Origin: Persicaria tinctoria
Lineage: Eukaryota; Streptophyta; Magnoliopsida; Caryophyllales; Polygonaceae
DNA: 64,000 bases
Reading direction: 5' to 3'
Assembly: GCA_037127255.1 (NCBI GenBank)
Contig: JBANSL010000013.1
Span: 55,391,688-55,455,687, forward strand
The position numbers and the translations under genes are program-made. Of the stretch, positions 45,720 to 58,637 are shown one piece after another. The notes under the pieces were generated by a model. The model was not told the DNA's origin. It did no database searches and was given only the letters and a program-made list of their open reading frames with translations. Numbering within the stretch: the first letter of the stretch is position 1; each line of letters begins with the position of its first letter.

Positions 45720-48240
45720 CCGTTGCTAAATTATTTCTCGACAAATTAAAAAAAAGCACTGCTTTTTAGCCCGGATTTTACAGGACCGGGCTAAAAAGTC
45801 ACATATTTTCGAAAAAAAATATAATGCTCAGATAATTTCAGACCCGATATAAAAATAAACTCAATTTGATTCTTCCAAATGCCAAATATACAAATTTAAT
45901 TAATTATACAAATTTATATATACACGATTTAATAATTACACAAAGTCTTGTGGTAGCCGCTGTCGAAAATTCTTTGTGGCATCAACTGAACTTTGAGAAT
46001 GAGCCTTTGAGAACAAAGGACAGAAAAATAGTATGGAAGCCTGGATAAAAAGCAAACATATCCAGAAGAAAATGAAGTAAATATCACGATTCCATCTATT
46101 AAATAGTGAATATTTTCTTTTGAAAACATGAGTAGGCCACTGTGAAATATAGGGAAATACAGATAATAGGCAGCATTTCACAAAAGGAAATTCAAATGCA
46201 AGCTCATATTGTATAGTAATTATAAGAAAACCAAAAAAGAATTCAAGCACTTTTTCATGAAAGGCGACAAGTGATTAATTTGTTCAAGCAAGAAGGATGT
46301 CATGAAAAGGCAAGCTCAAAGAAAGAAGCACAATGAAGAAAAGATATAGGTTCTAACCTGAAATGAGAAAAATCCCAAAAGTGCTGAACTTGAATATTGG
46401 GTACTTGATGCTTGGGAACGGGGGCAGGACATATCATGCCTAATGTAAATACACAAATGAAAGCTCACATGCCAAAACATACATAACAAACAAGTAAAAA
46501 TTAGAGTTGTAGAATAAAAAAAAGTGAAGAGATAGCAAGAAGCTGACCTTGATCTCCCAATTGGTTGAATCACAAAAACAAACGAAATAAAACTTGCTCA
46601 TAGTGGCAGACTTCCATAGGGTTGTTAAACCATCAAGTAGCTATCAATACCAAACATGTGCAAGTATCTGCATAATATTCACTCTCACTCAACCACTCCT
46701 GTATAAGCAATGTTTCCAAGCTCATTCCAACTGCAAAAGTAGATAAACAAGAAATATCAAGATGGTTTGTATTACTGAAAGTTGAGACTAGCTATTTATG
46801 CAAAGTCTTGTGCGAGGCATCAATCTGAAGCACATTAGTATGCTAGCTTCTTGTGGTATGGGACAAAATGGAGGTAGAGTGGAATGAAACTGTAATGAAA
46901 TCTATCAAAAGAGTAGTTCCAACATCCCAAAGCCTCATCATTCATCTCAACATGCATTCAACTATACAAGAGAAAACTAGTATCCAAGTAAATATTAAAC
47001 ATTAAACATAAACATCAAATTGAATACATAAAAAGGCAGGTGGGAATGTAGTGGAAACACATTTTTTATGGTTGGAAAGTTGATGCCTTTACAAGGCTTG
47101 ATTCTAAAAAATGGACTAGAGGAAGTATATCCTGGAGTCACTTAGCCAAATCTAGGCCACTGAGAGTGTATGTCTCTACTGGAATGCTAATACAGATTAC
47201 TCCATCTAACTAAAATAATTTAAGATTTTTCACTCAAAATGGCTTTTAAGGATATCCAAGTGGCCGGATTACAACATTCATTATCAACATCCAAAGTCAG
47301 ATATTTGCCTCCGTTTTTCATCAAAGTCAATAGTTTTTTCCAGCAACTAATTACAAAATGTAAGATCCAACTAGAATGGCAAAAAAGATCCAACTAGAAG
47401 GGCCATAAAGAATTAGCTATTGTAAGCAATATAAACAAAAATCTAGACTAGAAACTAGAAAAGAAATACTCGAGAATATAAATCCTTCAAATAGGGAATA
47501 TATGTACGATGTGCCAAGAGGCATATATAGCCACTCACCCTGAAACTAAATTCTAGAGACATTTGCATAGAGCCATAAAGCATGAGAAAATGTAAACAAT
47601 GATATGCTAACAATGACTGCGTAACATCAGGCGGAAGCAAAGAAAATAATGATGATCAATATTGGGGATCCTACAGCAGCAAGGAAAATAACGTGTTCAA
47701 TATTGGGGATCCTACATGAATACCGATGATTTAATATAATATCAGTTAAGAAATCTCTTGCGGTTTTATTCCTTCATTGAGATTTGATCCTTAGACTTCG
47801 TTTGCAAAGAAATAATGTTTTCAAATGAGTTAAAGGAAACAAAGGAGATGGAAACCCAGCTTAAAGTCCAAACAGAGACTTTTAAGCCACACAATTGTGG
47901 TAAAGTGGATTAACTAGAACACAACAAGATGTTGTTCAAGTTGGATTATAAGCAATTCAATGCAACAATAATCCTATACATGACACAATAAATTCTGACA
48001 ACTAAGCCAAACAAGCCAGAAACATCAAGGACTATAGAATGGTATTGAACTTTGTTCCACAAATTCCCAAACAAATACATCAATTAACTTGTTGCATTAG
48101 TAACATGATTGCATTTTTGCCGTTAAGGCATAAAAATCTATAGAATCAAGCACCATATATAGAGAGAGCAAAATAAAACCCTAACCATTCAAACAACGCT
48201 GCATTGCCACATACAAACCTAAATTCAAATAAAAATCAAC
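45720..48240. other. CACTA-2 interior without recognised genes
   Basis: AT-rich sequence with only short open frames and no convincing exon. A short direct repeat (ATATTGGGGATCCTACA) occurs at about 47659 and 47700. Confidence 0.5.
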
Positions 48241-48253
48241 AATCAAAACTTAC

Positions 48254-48363
48254 CTTCCGCGATTTCCTCCCAAAGTGAAATCGATTCTTAGGCCAGAATA
48301 CAAGCCACTGCGTCCCTGACCCCGCGGAGCCCATAAGACCTTCAAAACTGCATCATTGTGCAC
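48254..48363 (-). pseudogene. SEH1-like nucleoporin exon captured by CACTA-2
   Basis: A 110-base minus-strand segment between ATTGAAG and GTAAGT, i.e. with good splice borders. The first half reads KVHNDAVLKVLWAP (the K comes from the upstream codon AAG); after one frameshift near 48320 the second half reads VRDAVACILA, a stop, then ESISLWEEIAE. From memory of the family, plant SEH1 (a WD40 nucleoporin) has a matching second blade with ...VKIVWLP-x3-GDAVAC-x4-GSLSIWEE. The combination of order, length and the DAVAC and LWEE blocks supports the call. It carries a frameshift and a stop, so it makes no SEH1. No other exon of the gene was recognised with confidence. Confidence 0.6.
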
Positions 48364-49245
48364 CTTCAATGGAAACACCAAATTGAACATCATAAACAAA
48401 TTAAAAACGCCTAAATCGAACAAATTAGGGTTATAAATTATCAAAAACGCTCAAATTTGAGCTCAAACCTTGGATGAGAGTGAAGCTTTCAGGCTGGTGG
48501 TGAGGCGTCAAAGAAAGTTGAGATGGTGTTGAAGCGAGGATGAGCGCCGCAGGCTAGAAGAATGAGGAAGGTCACTGGTGGTGGGAAAAAGAGAGGCGGC
48601 GGTGATCTCTGGTGGTTCTTAGAGAGGGGTCGAACAAATGAGAGAGGTGAAGGGGCTGGAGATTCACTAACTCTTGCATCAGAAGGCTTCGGACTGAAGC
48701 GGAAGTTTACTCTCTTAGGAGTTAGGAGTAGTAGTTGGAGTCATGGATAACTTAACCATAACCGAACCTTGAGATAGTTCAAGGGTTCGGGCAGGGATCT
48801 CAAGGACCAGGTTTTTTCGTCTCCATTGATGCCCAGACCGCGCATCTTCATTCAGTTTGCTGGAACTTTCTGCCTGAAAAGGGGCCATGATTTGTTCAAA
48901 AAGATCATCAATACATGTCCATGTGTAACTAATAATTCACAGCCAATATATATTGTCTGTATTATTGGGTTTCTATTTTTATATTCAATTGAATCCAATT
49001 AGAAATCAAGTACTCTGTAATCCATAGATCAAAGTGTTTAACAATTAGCTCCTTATCAGCTGAGTTGAGTTGGAGTAGATATCAAGGAGACCAAAAATTG
49101 CATAATAAACCAACAGTTTATAGAAGCCAGAACTAGAGATAATCCAATTCAAGGCGCCAAAGAATGAAGGAAATTTGACAAAGCAAATGACACATAACAG
49201 TAACTTGGAGAAAAGTAGTACAAATGTAGAATACAAGTGAAGAGA

Positions 49246-49324
49246 TTAACCTTGTCAGGAGAAGTTAAGTCTTCACAAACACTCAAAACATGGGGGTCAT
49301 TAGCAAGCCCTCTCTCAATTTCCA
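49246..49324 (-). other. Possible captured first exon in CACTA-2
   Basis: The minus strand reads ATG then IERGLANDPHVLSVCEDLTS, followed by CCTGACAAG|GTTAATC, an acceptable donor. A further open piece with AG/GT borders lies at about 48830-48885 (AESSSKLNEDARSGHQWRRK). I cannot name the source, and it does not look like the start of SEH1, so CACTA-2 may carry pieces of more than one gene. Confidence 0.35.
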
Positions 49325-51980
49325 TGATTTCGGAGCAAAACTAAATAAATGTAAATGTACAACACCCACTTAACACACAATTCAATTAATTAATATATAG
49401 TGGAATCAAACAGAAGTTCAAGCAGATAGACGGATAAGTAAGAGGGTTGGGGGAAATAGAAATTTATGGGAGTAGTAGATTCAAGAAACGTTAGGGGAAA
49501 GTAGGCGTTTATGGGGGCCAAGATGATATTCATACTCACAAAATTATGTCTCCCAAGTCCCATCATAGATTACATGTCTCCGTACTCTACATATTTTCAA
49601 AACAATCAAATAATATTGAGATTAGAAATCAATCATCTAGGATAATAGAAAGAATAATCCAAAAGTCAAGTATTTCTATATTTCATATGCCAGATCAAAA
49701 TGACTAATTTACAAAGTACCATTACTACATAAACCTAACCGAGTACATGAGCTACAAAGAAAATGGTCAAATACCCCCCAAAAAAAAATTCATGATAGAA
49801 CAGTACAAAGAAAGAGCAATAGTGTGTTACATTCTAGTATATATATTTTACTTTAGCTATCAAAACAGTAGACGTAAACAATAGAGGAAAAAATAAAAGA
49901 AAAGAAAAGACGACTTACATTTAACTATTCTTTGAATAGCGGATAGGATTCATCAAAGAACTGGGAGCGGTGAAGGAGAAACGAGGCAATGGTCAAATGA
50001 GTAGGCGTAAGTATTACCTAGTATATAAATAAAATATACACAGTGAGCTCAACACATACCTCAATATTTCATTATCCTTTCTCACATTTTCAATTTGAGT
50101 TAAAATTTGAGGAACAAAAGTAAGCACTTACCTATTTGAATCTGACAATGTTAGGATGCCTCAAAGATCTATGACCGATAATCTCTCTCTGCACATTCTC
50201 AATTCTCATCTATCTATGCATTAAATAAGTTTAATTTTTTGTATGATTCTCTCATGACAAAAAATACTTTTAAAAAATCCCAGCAGATGAAAACAAGATT
50301 CAATTCAAGGCTATAAATAATTCATAATACATTAGAAATCAGATTCCAGAAATGGAAGAAAGAGGTGTTTCCTTCCAACAAGATGAGCAGATATACTCAA
50401 TCACATGTATATACAATTATCAAAACTACATCTCTCAAACAAGGCCTACAACAAAATAGAAGAGATATGTAGGTAATCATTTATATAAAAATCGAATCCT
50501 CATAGAGAGGGCAGGGTTATATTAGTTTAGTTGTAAACATACAAGGTAGGAAAACCGTCTCACTTCTCTCAATATACTTGATGGCTTGGAATTTTAGAAT
50601 AAAGGGAACAACAGAAGTTTAACCTTAGAATTCAGCAATGATCAAAATCAAAGTTTATGGCAAAACACCCTAGTTAAGACCAAGCAAACTGATCAAGGCA
50701 ACTTTCTTGTAACCTCTTAAAGATTCAATGAATCGATCTTTGTCCCTGTAACCTCTTAAAGATTCATATGTTTTTTTTTCTTCTATTTGTCTCGTTGGGA
50801 GCTTATCCTATTTCCCTATAACATTTTAAAGACTCAATGAATTAATCTTTTTTTTTTATATTTCCTAGAGGATTGAAAGAAATAAAACAGCTATTTTCCT
50901 AGAGGATTGAATAACTTAAATCAAAAGCACTAGTGCTCAAACCTGAATGTGCAAATTAATTAAGCTACCATAAGTAAACATCAATAGCATATAGATTGGT
51001 AGTTGATAAAAAAAAAACGAGATTACCAACGAAGAAATCGAAATCAGAAGGGAAATGGAGTAGTTGAGAACCAGACCTAGATTGGAGAAGAACCAGATCA
51101 AGGGTGAAAGCGCAAGCGACGAGGATGAGAAGGATGAGGTGAATGGAGTTCACGCGGGTCGAATCTGAGACCTCTAGGGCTTGTTGGCGTAGGAGCAAGG
51201 GTTGTAGATGGGAAACTGGCCGTCCCTAGAGCTGCCGTCAGCGGGAAGGCCATTGTTGCCGGCGGGGCTCCCTTGCGATGGAGAATAGGGTTCCTGGAGA
51301 AGACGAGGTTGAGAGATTGTTGGTGGCGCACTATGGCTGACAGTGGGCGGAGATCTGAGATTAGGAGAAGAGGAAAGAGAGGAGGCGAATTACCAGAAGC
51401 AGAGGTCGAACTGTAGAAGACGCGGGTTGAGCATCACCAGATATGGAGTTTAGGAGGCTTGATAGCGGCGGAGGTCGAAGAACGCATTTGAGAATCTGAG
51501 ATAGGGTTTGGGAAAGGGGCGTGTTTTAATGTTTTTCACTTTCCGTTTTTCTTTTAATTTTGGGTGAAAGTTATATTTTTAGCCACGGCAATGCCAGCTC
51601 TGGTGGCGAAAACCAATTAAATAGCCACGACAAATTCATGCCGTTGCTACCGTCTACGGCTAATATGTTTTTTTTTTTTGTAGTGGTGGCCGCTCTTCCT
51701 GCCTTCTGAGATCTAGGGTTCTTGGAGATCGAATCCTTCTCCGATCTTCTGGTTTATCTCATACAGGAGGATTTTCTCTTCTTCCTTGTACCTCTGATTC
51801 ACATGCATGTTAGATTAGGATTGTTTGCTTTTGTTTCTTGTATCATCCCTTGTACGAACTCTCTATAGTGGATTCGGCCAACTCTTGCATGTGATTCTCA
51901 TTGACCTGTCGATTATCGTTCTAGATCTTATTCGCTTTCACTATCAAAGCCAATTTCTAGTTTGGATCTTAGGTTTTACA

Positions 51981-52714
51981 AAGGAATAAACATTTCATCA
52001 TTACCTAAAACAATTTCTCTTCTCTCTACCATCGGCCAAGCCAAAATTGGACGAGAATTTAAATCCCCCATTTTGCTGCTCACCACTTTTTCTCACTTCA
52101 TTGGTAACTCGCTAAGAGATTGAAATTACCAAAACAGACACCACATATCGGTTGAAGATCACTTTATAACACAATTAAAGAGCAAAATAGAAACTTTAAC
52201 AAAAAATAATTATAAAATCATAGTGAAATTACTATTCATCCAACTCTTTTGTGTATGTGTGTGTCTTGTGTATGTGTGTGTCGTCATCACATATAATGAA
52301 GTCAAGATGACATATGATTTAAGTTATTATATTGGAAAGGTTATTTCTTAGATATTGAACATAAAAAGATATGTTTTGTAACTAATTTCAATATAGGATT
52401 GCATATTTATATTAAAAACTAATTAAAGTCATCACATAATTAAGGTGAACGCATATGATAACATGAATAAAATAATTAAGTGTGACCATTGATTAATATG
52501 TCAAAATTATATTGGATTATTAATTCACGTGACAAAAAGAGAGATTGAAACATATTTTACCATGATACGACACATCCAAATCGAATCAATGACAAACACA
52601 TAAGATTCCATTTCTCTATCTTAGTATATTTATATAGATTTAATGATTTAAAAAAATCTATATCTATATATCTATATATAAAAATTGCTTCCTAAGAAAA
52701 TTAATGTGCACTTA
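51981..52714. other. Spacer between Copia-D and the receptor kinase gene
   Basis: AT-rich, non-coding. Its right part should contain the 3' UTR of the receptor kinase (minus strand). No polyadenylation signal can be chosen with confidence. Confidence 0.5.
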
Positions 52715-55700
52715 TTACTTGGGCTCAACATTGTTTGATATGTTGTAGCCACCACTATATTCGAAAGCGTCCCCGCTCTCACCACTCCCATCCTTCTTAG
52801 CCAAAGCCTCGTTCTGGTAAGGATGCCTTGGGGGCTGACCGGCCTTAGCACCAACCCCAAAGTCGGTGAGCGACGATGATGCAGACGCTGTGGAGTTGGT
52901 GCTGATGCCGTCATGTTGGAGTATTACCTCGATGGCCTTCACCACCTCGCCCATGGTGGGGCGATTCAGTGCCAATTCCTCCACACATTGTAGGGTAAGA
53001 TCCACGTACTTGTGAAAACCCGGGAGGCCGGCTGGGCCACCGAGGAGGGCAGGATCAAGCAGGGCTCTTAAGCCATAGAAGTCGCGGTCCGCTTGGTCTA
53101 GCATGGTTTTCACCTCTCGTACTATGTATTTGCCCTTCTCAATTGGCTGCTTAGCCGTTACCAACTCCAGCATCACCACTCCAAAACTGTAGACGTCACT
53201 CTTTTCGGTTAGTTGTTGAGTTAGGTAGTATTCCGGATCCAGATAGCCCTAAGGAAAAAGACCAAAAAAATGAAAATAAGTGATATGAAATATGAGGTTC
53301 TATTCTAAAACCAATTGACATTAAGAGAAGTTATCCATAGGAGTATATACTAAGGCTTGTTTAGTTCATATTTTCAATGTGAGACTGTTTTGGTCTATTC
53401 GCATCCGTCAACACAAACAATGGATACTTACCATAGTGCCCTTAACTTGAGTAGAAACATGGCCTTTGGAAGCATCAGAGACCAGCTTAGACAATCCAAA
53501 ATCAGCAACCTTTGCATTCAAGTTGTCATCCAACAAGATGTTAGTGCACTTGACATCCCTGTGGATTATCGGCGGGTTAGCCAACTCATGAAGATAAGCT
53601 AGGCCTCTAGCCGAACCAAGGGCAACCCGGAGCCTCTTCTTCCAGTCCAAATGGATACCAGACTTCCCTGCAAGGCTATCCTTGACTGACCCATTTGGCA
53701 TGAACTCATACACCAGCATTTGCTCCCCTTGCTCAAAACAGAACCCCAGTAGGCCTACCAGGTTCTTGTGGTGAACTCTCGACAGCAGCTCTATCTCGGT
53801 CTTGAACTCTAGCCCGCCCTGCATTGATCCCTGCTGCGCCCTCTTGATCGCCACTAGCTGTCCATCTGGGAGTACTCCTCTGTACACCTGTTAATTTATC
53901 ACCAAAGTTATAAACAACAGCAAGTTCAAGAAATTGGTAATTCGCTATGGCATTTCCATGCATTATTCATATGTTACCTTGCCATAGCCTCCAGCTCCGA
54001 TCTCATTGCTTGATGAGAAGTTACCAGAGGACTTCTTTAGCTCGTCGTATGAGAACCATCTTGCACCCTTTAGTTGCGGAGCACCACCACTGTCCTTTCC
54101 ACTGGAAGCCCATGAAGCTGGAAGCCAAAGAAAATGAATGATCAAGTGCTTATGTAGCAAGTTCTTGGGATCATTAATCTGTTGAATCTTATATGGCATT
54201 ACCGAACGGTTTGCTGAGTCCGATTGCTCTTTCAGCGCGTTTCTTCTGGCAAACGGCATATACTCCAACACCTACGAGCACAATGATAAGAAGGGCTCCA
54301 GCAGCTGATATCCCGAGAATCGATGCTAGACTCAATGCCGATTTCCCATGTGTGTCTAGCAAGATTAGGGGAAAAAAATTCATTTGATTACATTCATACA
54401 TACCTGCAAAAAAAGGTATCTTGCTGGGTAGGTGCATACCTTGGAATAGGTAAGGATTTGCAATGAAATAGTAAGGTCCAAACCCAAGCTCTGGAGGCGG
54501 TTTGTAGGTCTGATTGCTCAATTCAAAGCCAATCCTTTGCACTTCTGTTCTGTTGAAGTACAACTTATCGGATGGGAAGAGCGCGAGGTGCATCTGAAGA
54601 TAGTCATCATTGTTGAAGAAAAGGTTTTGAATGAAGACTGAGCCAGGAGTTAGATTCAGTTTCACCCAAAGGCTCATCTCAAGGGCATGAAAGACAGTGG
54701 CATTTGATAGTTCCCTGAAGGAAGGGCCACGGAAGTAGAGTGTTCCCTCATACGGGTAGGCACACTCACAGCTCTGAGGGCTCAGCATCTGATCGATTTC
54801 CGGGCATGTCTTAAACCCACAATTTCCTAGGCTAGTTGAGTAAGGCTTCCTGATCTGCTGCTGCAGCTGGCAGTAGTTTGTGACCGACAATTCGGAGGAG
54901 CAAACTGGGTTGTCGATCAATCTGATAAGTAGTATAACAATGTTTGGTTAATGCTGCACTAAATGTGGAATTGTGGATGATAGTTCAATCCTCTCAATTC
55001 AAAATGATAGCTCTCTTGTAAACTCACATCAATGTACTTTTGTACGAAGAGCCGAGTGTGACTGAAGAGATCTCATTGTGTTGCAAATCAACAAGCTCAA
55101 GCTGCTGGCTTACGGTATCGCCCATGCTTAGTGTGCCATTGAACCCATTGTACCTCAATTTCCTGAAGCAATATATATACATTTTTGTCTCAGAAGCTTC
55201 ATGAACTACACGAAAAATCAAGCCCTTCAACGAACGAGTGGTTTAAACTTACACTTGTTGTAACTGTGGAAAGCCAAACAGCTCTTTAGGTAAAGGCCCT
55301 TGGAGTGGTCCATTCTCTATGACCCTGCAAAAGCATGTGCAAAATGAATGAACTGCTTGGGGTTTCGTGATATTATGATCAACCATGCCGAAATCCTTAC
55401 AGGGTAGTGAGTGATTTTAAGGTGGAGAACCAATCTGGAGCTACTGATTCATCAAACTGATTGTTGCTCAAGTCCCTATTGAAAGAGGTTATCTGTTAAC
55501 TCCAAGAATGTGTACAGAAGATACAAAATGGTATCTGTTCTCTTCCAACTTACAAGTATTGAAGTGAATTCAACCCGGTCAAATTTGGCAATAGACCTGT
55601 CAATCGGTTACGTCCTAGATTACTGAAAACAAAATGTTTGTTTGTTAAAGCAAGTTCCTTGATGAATGCAAAACAAATAGTGCAAAAGGAACTTTTGATG

Positions 55701-57596
55701 AGATACACACAGCTCACTGATATGAGTAAGGTTGTTGAGATTTGACGGCACTTCTCCGGTTAGATGATTCCTGTCTAGCCGTCTGTAACAAAAACCGAAA
55801 TCATAATAAGTAAAACATTAGAAGGAACATCAGCGCAGATGATCTATAAAATAAAAAATATATATATAGGAGTGAATGGTACTCACAGAACCTCAAGAGT
55901 CTGAATGAGTCCTATTGTGGATGGTATGGTTCCAGTCAGTTGATTTCCATCAAAGAGTCTATAAAACAGCGCATCCCATTCATAATTGTGGCACAAACCC
56001 ACTTAAAGAACGACGAAATCTAAAAGGAAATAGCCATTCAGATATAGCGATCATCTTACATGTGAATGAGTATCATCTCAGGCCTGAACAGCTTTGGTGG
56101 GATTGTCCCAGAAAGCTGGTTTTTGTTGAAATGACTACAAGCACAAGAACATACATATTAACACACAGTATACGACGCTGTGTCAAGTTCCTTGTGCTCT
56201 CCTTGATCTTGAAATGTCAACTGGAAAACAAAAGAGCTGAAACTTACAAGTGTTTTGCGTGTAGCAACTGGTCCAACCCCGGGGTAGAATCAGTTGAGAC
56301 AGGAATAGGCCCTGTCAACTGGTTGTCCGATAAGTCCAACCAATAGAGCTTCGAAAGGTTTCCAATAGAAGGCGGTATGTCACCAGTGAAGTTGTTTGAA
56401 TTAAGGGCTCTGGTTCAGATCAAAGCTTATAAGAAACACTACCAATAGTTTTATTTTATTTTTTTTGAAAAAAGAAGTAATTTTGAGGGTTATTGTGTTT
56501 TTTACTTACAAGAAGGATAACTGTGACAGTTTTCCCAGTTCATCTGGAATGCTACCACTAAATCCACAACCTGCCAAGATCCTAACCGCAGAAGAACAAA
56601 ATGAGGCTCATAGGTGGCAAAAACGAAGAAGTTATAGTTTGATATTGATTTGAATCTCTGAATCATATATTACTAGCAAGAAATATGATGGGTCTTACAA
56701 GATGTTGAGCTTGCTAAGTTGTCCCAACTCCCCTGACAAAGGACCGGTAAGGTCTCGGTTAAAAGAAAGATCCCTGCAAAGATAAGGTAATTGGCCATTT
56801 CTTCAATCTTGTCTGGTTTCGATAAGAAGAAAGAAGCGAAACTCACAAGGATCTCAGCTCTGAGAGGCCTCCAATGTCTCCTCCTAAGTTACCTTTGAGC
56901 CCCATAGTTGACAATTCCCTTGTGAAATCAACACTGAAGCTCAAAACACACACATAAAAAGAAGAAGGAAAGATTCAAACAGATGATGTAAAAGAGTATA
57001 TCCTCACAGAGCTGTGACTCTAGTGTCATTGCAGATCACTCCCTCCCAGTGAGATCCACAAGGGTCATCGGAATTTTCCCAGCTCGGAGGCGTGTTTTTC
57101 CATTGATCCGTCAGCGATCTAAGCACTGTAACTGCTCACCACATCACAAGTAGAAAATTATATTAAAAGGGTCATGTCTATATACTGAATTTATAACAAA
57201 TAAGCCTATATTATATAGTCCGGGTATTATGTACTCGTATATGATAACACTATACAAAGATGCATCTGTAATTTGGTAAATTGAGTCACTTCACTCATTC
57301 AGGGATTATTCATCATATAAATAGGAAAGATTGTAAAGATGATATACAACTACAGAAAAAGTCATTCCTAGATATCTGAACTGAAAATAGTTAACAGTAG
57401 AGTAAAAATATATACTGACTTACAACATTCATCATATATTGAAATGAAATGAAAATTGATCTAGCTCTTAGATGAATTTACCATCTCCAGGATCAGTAAC
57501 AGAGAAGATGAGCTGGAACTCAACACATAAAAGAAGAAGTGGAATTAGGAGATGAAGATGGCGAGGAAGAAGCCATGAGGTGGTGATGGCCGCCAT
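52715..57596 (-). CDS. LRR receptor-like kinase, HPCA1-like (LRR VIII-1)
   Basis: A plasma-membrane LRR receptor kinase. I place 18 exons: 57596-57482, 57131-57008, 56933-56847, 56773-56699, 56581-56510, 56409-56248, 56134-56060, 55958-55887, 55782-55711, 55622-55554, 55475-55401, 55324-55253, 55162-55028, 54921-54440, 54355-54203, 54117-53978, 53887-53432, 53248-52715. All are GT-AG; the sum is 2970 bases, 989 residues. A signal peptide is followed by [14 protein letters not shown], LRRs on phase-2 exons of about 72 bases, a Cys-rich region (C409, C419, C436, C441, C453, C455), a membrane segment near 567-596 and a kinase: [11 protein letters not shown] (K675), HRD (D771), DFG (D789), GYLDPEYY. 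The C-terminal tail [12 protein letters not shown] matches the family. HPCA1 (Arabidopsis) senses extracellular hydrogen peroxide through paired cysteines; the same role here is inference. Confidence 0.9.
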
Positions 57597-58194
57597 GAAA
57601 GGACCTCCAAGAATTTTGCTGCAAGAAATGGAGGAAAGAGATGGGTGGCCACTTTGTATGGTTGTAGCACATAAAGATTAGCTCAAGAATTTAATTTCAA
57701 TGCAAGTAGGTGCAAGTCAATGATTATTACTTGCACATTAATAAAATAAAAGAAATAGGGAAAAAAAATTGAAAAATGAATTGCAATGAAAGCCTATGAA
57801 AGCCAAAGAAGTAATCGTTTATAAATGGTTGTTTGGCCTAATATATTTCCAATATGATGTAAACTTAACTTTGAAGCCAAATCTTAATAATCATCCATTC
57901 GGTTCGGATTTAGATTTTTATTTATTGGGTTGTCGGCTCTTTCAACCCGATCGCACTTGGGGGACAGTTGAAGTGGATTACGATATTTAATTCTTTCTTC
58001 TTCATTGTTCTTCATTGACAGCGTGTTTGTTCCCGATTGTAATTTACTTTTTACCAGTCAAATTAGTTTACGAGACCCAACTCAACTTTTTACTTTTTCA
58101 GTAAATTATTCGTGAACTCAGTCTCGGTTTCATAACTTCATTTTTAATCTATTTTATTTTTTTCTAACACTATACAAAATTATTATTATTATTA
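57597..58194. other. Upstream region of the receptor kinase gene
   Basis: About 0.6 kb that should contain the promoter (minus strand). AT-rich; no box assigned. Confidence 0.5.
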
Positions 58195-58637
58195 TCTATA
58201 TAAACTCTTAATTTAGAAGAGTTTAGGATGATGTGTCAAACCTAGAGAAATTTTAGGAGTCTTGACAAATCTTTTTTTTTTTACCATTTTTATTTGATTT
58301 TCTTTAATTCTCAAAATTTTCTTCTTTTTTCTTTAATTCTCTTTTTGCTTTAATTTTACTAACTATTGGGCTTAATTCAAAACATTGATCTTAGCCGAAA
58401 TTATAATTTTAGTAGTTTTTTTCTAAAAAAAACAATGGGATTAATTCAAAACATAAAATTAATAAGATTTTATATCTATCTATATATATATACTACTTTA
58501 ATCGTTTTCTCAACCCATGAGTTTAATTCAAAATATTTAACTATATGAACTTTTACAATTATGTTATAATATTAATTTAATATATTAGTAAGATTTTATT
58601 TATAAAAAATCGTGTCATGACGCGGGGATCATACTAG
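58195..58637 (+). mobile_element. Short Helitron
   Basis: It begins TCTATATAAACTCTTAATTT and ends with a hairpin-like CGTGTCATGACGCG and ATACTAG (CTAG at 58634-58637), with A and T on its flanks. It is only 443 bases and non-coding. Its 5' part is the same unit as in the following array. The 3' end abuts the next unit after its sixth base. Confidence 0.75.

Larger units (their letters stand above)
45563..51685. mobile_element. CACTA-2 transposon
   Basis: A 6.12-kb CACTA element with ends CACTACAAAAAAAAAATATT and TTTTTTTTTTTGTAGTG and a perfect 3-bp target duplication GTG (45560-45562 and 51686-51688). It lies inside the Copia-D 3' LTR, whose sequence continues on the far side exactly as in the 5' LTR. 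Subterminal motifs GCCACGGC and GCCGTGGC repeat in the first and last 170 bases. No transposase was found. It holds exon-like pieces on the minus strand, one resembling SEH1. Confidence 0.93.
44937..51980 (+). repeat. Copia-D 3' LTR, split by CACTA-2
   Basis: The LTR runs from TGTTTGTAATG (44937) to 45562 and resumes at 51686/51689 to AGGTTTTACA (51980); its total length without the insert is about 0.92 kb. It has a TATA-like box TATATAAG at 45370-45377 and GT-rich microsatellite sequence near 45012. The part from about 45475 matches the 5' LTR. Confidence 0.85.
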
